Source of the DNA: Desulfovibrionaceae bacterium
GTDB taxonomy: Bacteria > Desulfobacterota > Desulfovibrionia > Desulfovibrionales > Desulfovibrionaceae
NCBI GenBank assembly: GCA_030539415.1
Contig: JAUNSE010000027.1
Coordinates: 1-13,463 of the forward strand
Length of the DNA stretch: 13,463 nt
Direction of reading: 5' to 3'
The notes beneath the pieces are model-generated. The model worked only from the letters and a program-made list of their open reading frames with translations. It ran no database searches and was not told the origin of the DNA. This document shows, one piece after another, positions 12,257-13,463 of the stretch (positions are counted from its first letter, which is position 1; every line of letters starts with the position of its first letter). A program made the translations under genes and the position numbers.

Positions 12257-13463
12257 CTAGAGGGCGTCGGGCCCGATGATGCGTCCGGCTACGGCGCTGG
12301 CCGCGGCAGTGGCGGGGTTGGCGAGATAGACCTCGCTTTCGAGGCTGCCCATGCGGCCGCGGAAATTGCGGTTGGTGGTGGAGATGGCGCGCTCGCCGTC
12401 ACCCAGAATGCCCATGTAGCCGCCGAGGCAGGGGCCGCAGGTGCAGGGGCCGACCACGCAGCCGGCATCCATGAAGACTTCCATCAGGCCTTCGGACAGG
12501 CACTTCTTCCACACGGTGGGGGTGGAGGGCAGAACGATGCAGCGCACCTTCTTGCTGACCTTGCGTCCGCGCAGGACGTTGGCCGCCGCGAGCATGTCGG
12601 AGTAGCGGCCGTTGGTGCAGGAGCCGATCACCACCTGCTGCACGGTGATGTCTCCCACCTCGGAGACGTTCCTGACGTTGCTCGGCAGATGCGGGCAGGC
12701 AACAACGGGCTCCTGGCCGGTGACATCGATGTCGACAACGCGCTCATAGGTGCAGCCGGGATCGGCCGCGAACATTTCCGTGACATCCGGACGGTTGTGC
12801 TCGTGGCAGTAGGCGAGGGTGTTCGCGTCGCAGGCGAACAGACCTGCCTTGGCGCCGGCTTCGATGGCCATGTTGGCCATGCACAGACGGCCTTCGACAG
12901 GCAGATTGTCGATGACGGAGCCGCCGAATTCCAGAGCGCGGTACAGGGCGCCGTCCACGCCGATTTTGCCGATGAGGAGCAGGATCAGGTCCTTGGCGTC
13001 CAGATACTTGCCCGGAGTGCCGGTGATGTTGACGCGGATGGTGGCCGGAACCTTGAACCAGTTCTCGCCAAGGGCCATGCCGGCCGCGATGTCGGTGGAG
13101 CCCATGCCGGTGGAGAAGGCGCCGATGCCGCCGTAGGTACACGTGTGGGAGTCGGCGCCGATGATCAGGTCGCCGGGAGCGACGATGCCCTGCTCGGGCA
13201 GCAGGGTGTGCTCGACGCCGGCCGCGCCGCCTTCGTAGTAATGGGTGATGTTCTGCTCTTCCGCGAAGGCGCGGCTGATCATGACCTGATTGGCCGAAGC
13301 GATGTCCTTGGGCGGGCAGAAATGATCCATGACCAGGGCGATCTTGTCCTTGTTGAAGACCTTGGTCGCGCCCATGGCCTTGAAGGCCTTGATGGCGAGA
13401 GGACCGGTGATGTCGTTGGCGAGCACCATGTCGAGGCGGCAGTTGACAATCTGTCCGTCGCTG
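12257..13463 (-). CDS. leuC: 3-isopropylmalate dehydratase large subunit, N-terminus off the right edge
   Basis: Aconitase-family catalytic subunit with a [4Fe-4S] cluster. The frame is open through the window edge; 401 residues are seen, and the short family form has about 420, so roughly 18 are missing. An internal ATG at 13429 is not the start, since the preceding codons (DGQIVNCRLD) already match the family. Seen: MVLANDITGPLA, DHFCPPKDI, GADSHTCTYGGIGAFSTGMGSTD, and cluster ligands in IGSCTNGR and GPCTCGPCLGG near the C-terminus, then NRNFRGRMGS and VYLANPATAAASA. The short LeuC pairs with the short LeuD downstream. The leu promoter must lie outside the window. Confidence 0.97.
   Translation of the reverse strand, partial: SDGQIVNCRLDMVLANDITGPLAIKAFKAMGATKVFNKDKIALVMDHFCPPKDIASANQVMISRAFAEEQNITHYYEGGAAGVEHTLLPEQGIVAPGDLIIGADSHTCTYGGIGAFSTGMGSTDIAAGMALGENWFKVPATIRVNITGTPGKYLDAKDLILLLIGKIGVDGALYRALEFGGSVIDNLPVEGRLCMANMAIEAGAKAGLFACDANTLAYCHEHNRPDVTEMFAADPGCTYERVVDIDVTGQEPVVACPHLPSNVRNVSEVGDITVQQVVIGSCTNGRYSDMLAAANVLRGRKVSKKVRCIVLPSTPTVWKKCLSEGLMEVFMDAGCVVGPCTCGPCLGGYMGILGDGERAISTTNRNFRGRMGSLESEVYLANPATAAASAVAGRIIGPDAL

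Noticed and set aside
1..13463. CRISPR array, phage genes, toxin-antitoxin pair or complete insertion sequence
   Set aside because: No regularly spaced direct repeats, integrases, capsid-like genes or paired terminal repeats were seen when reading both strands.

Overview
The window looks like a GC-rich chromosomal segment of a strict anaerobe of the Desulfovibrio group (Desulfobacterota, Desulfovibrionaceae; perhaps a gut lineage near Bilophila or Mailhella). This rests on protein character from memory (S2, EF-Ts, LeuC, PgpA), high GC content and small, well-spaced housekeeping operons. No database search was possible, so the genus is inference.

Layout from left to right. (1) 1-1827, minus strand: a metal-exporting P1B-type ATPase cut off by the left edge, and upstream of it a CsoR-family copper-sensing repressor gene. 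The two are separated by a csoR terminator and by a promoter region holding an almost textbook CsoR operator plus a second palindrome. (2) 2295-4086, plus strand: rpsB and tsf (ribosomal protein S2 and elongation factor Ts), with a structured leader, a strong intergenic hairpin and a good terminator. (3) 4087-5236: an AT-rich island and a small orphan gene that encodes only the DNA-binding half of an IS630-type transposase, then a long non-coding stretch with a terminator and a 17-bp perfect inverted repeat able to form two alternative hairpins. (4) 5237-6205: tRNA-Leu(UAA) on minus, pgpA on plus (phosphatidylglycerol synthesis) and infA on minus (initiation factor IF-1). (5) 6528-9152, minus strand: lgt (prolipoprotein diacylglyceryl transferase), a YdjM-like membrane metal-dependent hydrolase and a small putative lipoprotein. 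(6) 9707-10441, plus strand: an exported RlpA-like septal or cell-wall protein. (7) 10579-13463, minus strand: leuB, leuD and leuC (leucine biosynthesis), with leuC cut off by the right edge.

Functional themes are translation (rpsB, tsf, infA, tRNA-Leu), envelope building (pgpA makes phosphatidylglycerol, the lipid donor used by Lgt; Lgt modifies lipoproteins such as the one encoded two genes away; RlpA remodels peptidoglycan), copper homeostasis and leucine synthesis. Most of the window is ordinary housekeeping, and I found no clear undescribed multi-gene system. The observations most worth checking are the copper-type operator pair in front of an ATPase without an N-terminal metal-binding domain, the orphan IS630 DNA-binding protein, the alternative-hairpin repeat at 5001-5042, the hairpin between a Shine-Dalgarno sequence and the lgt start, and the lipoprotein plus hydrolase pair.
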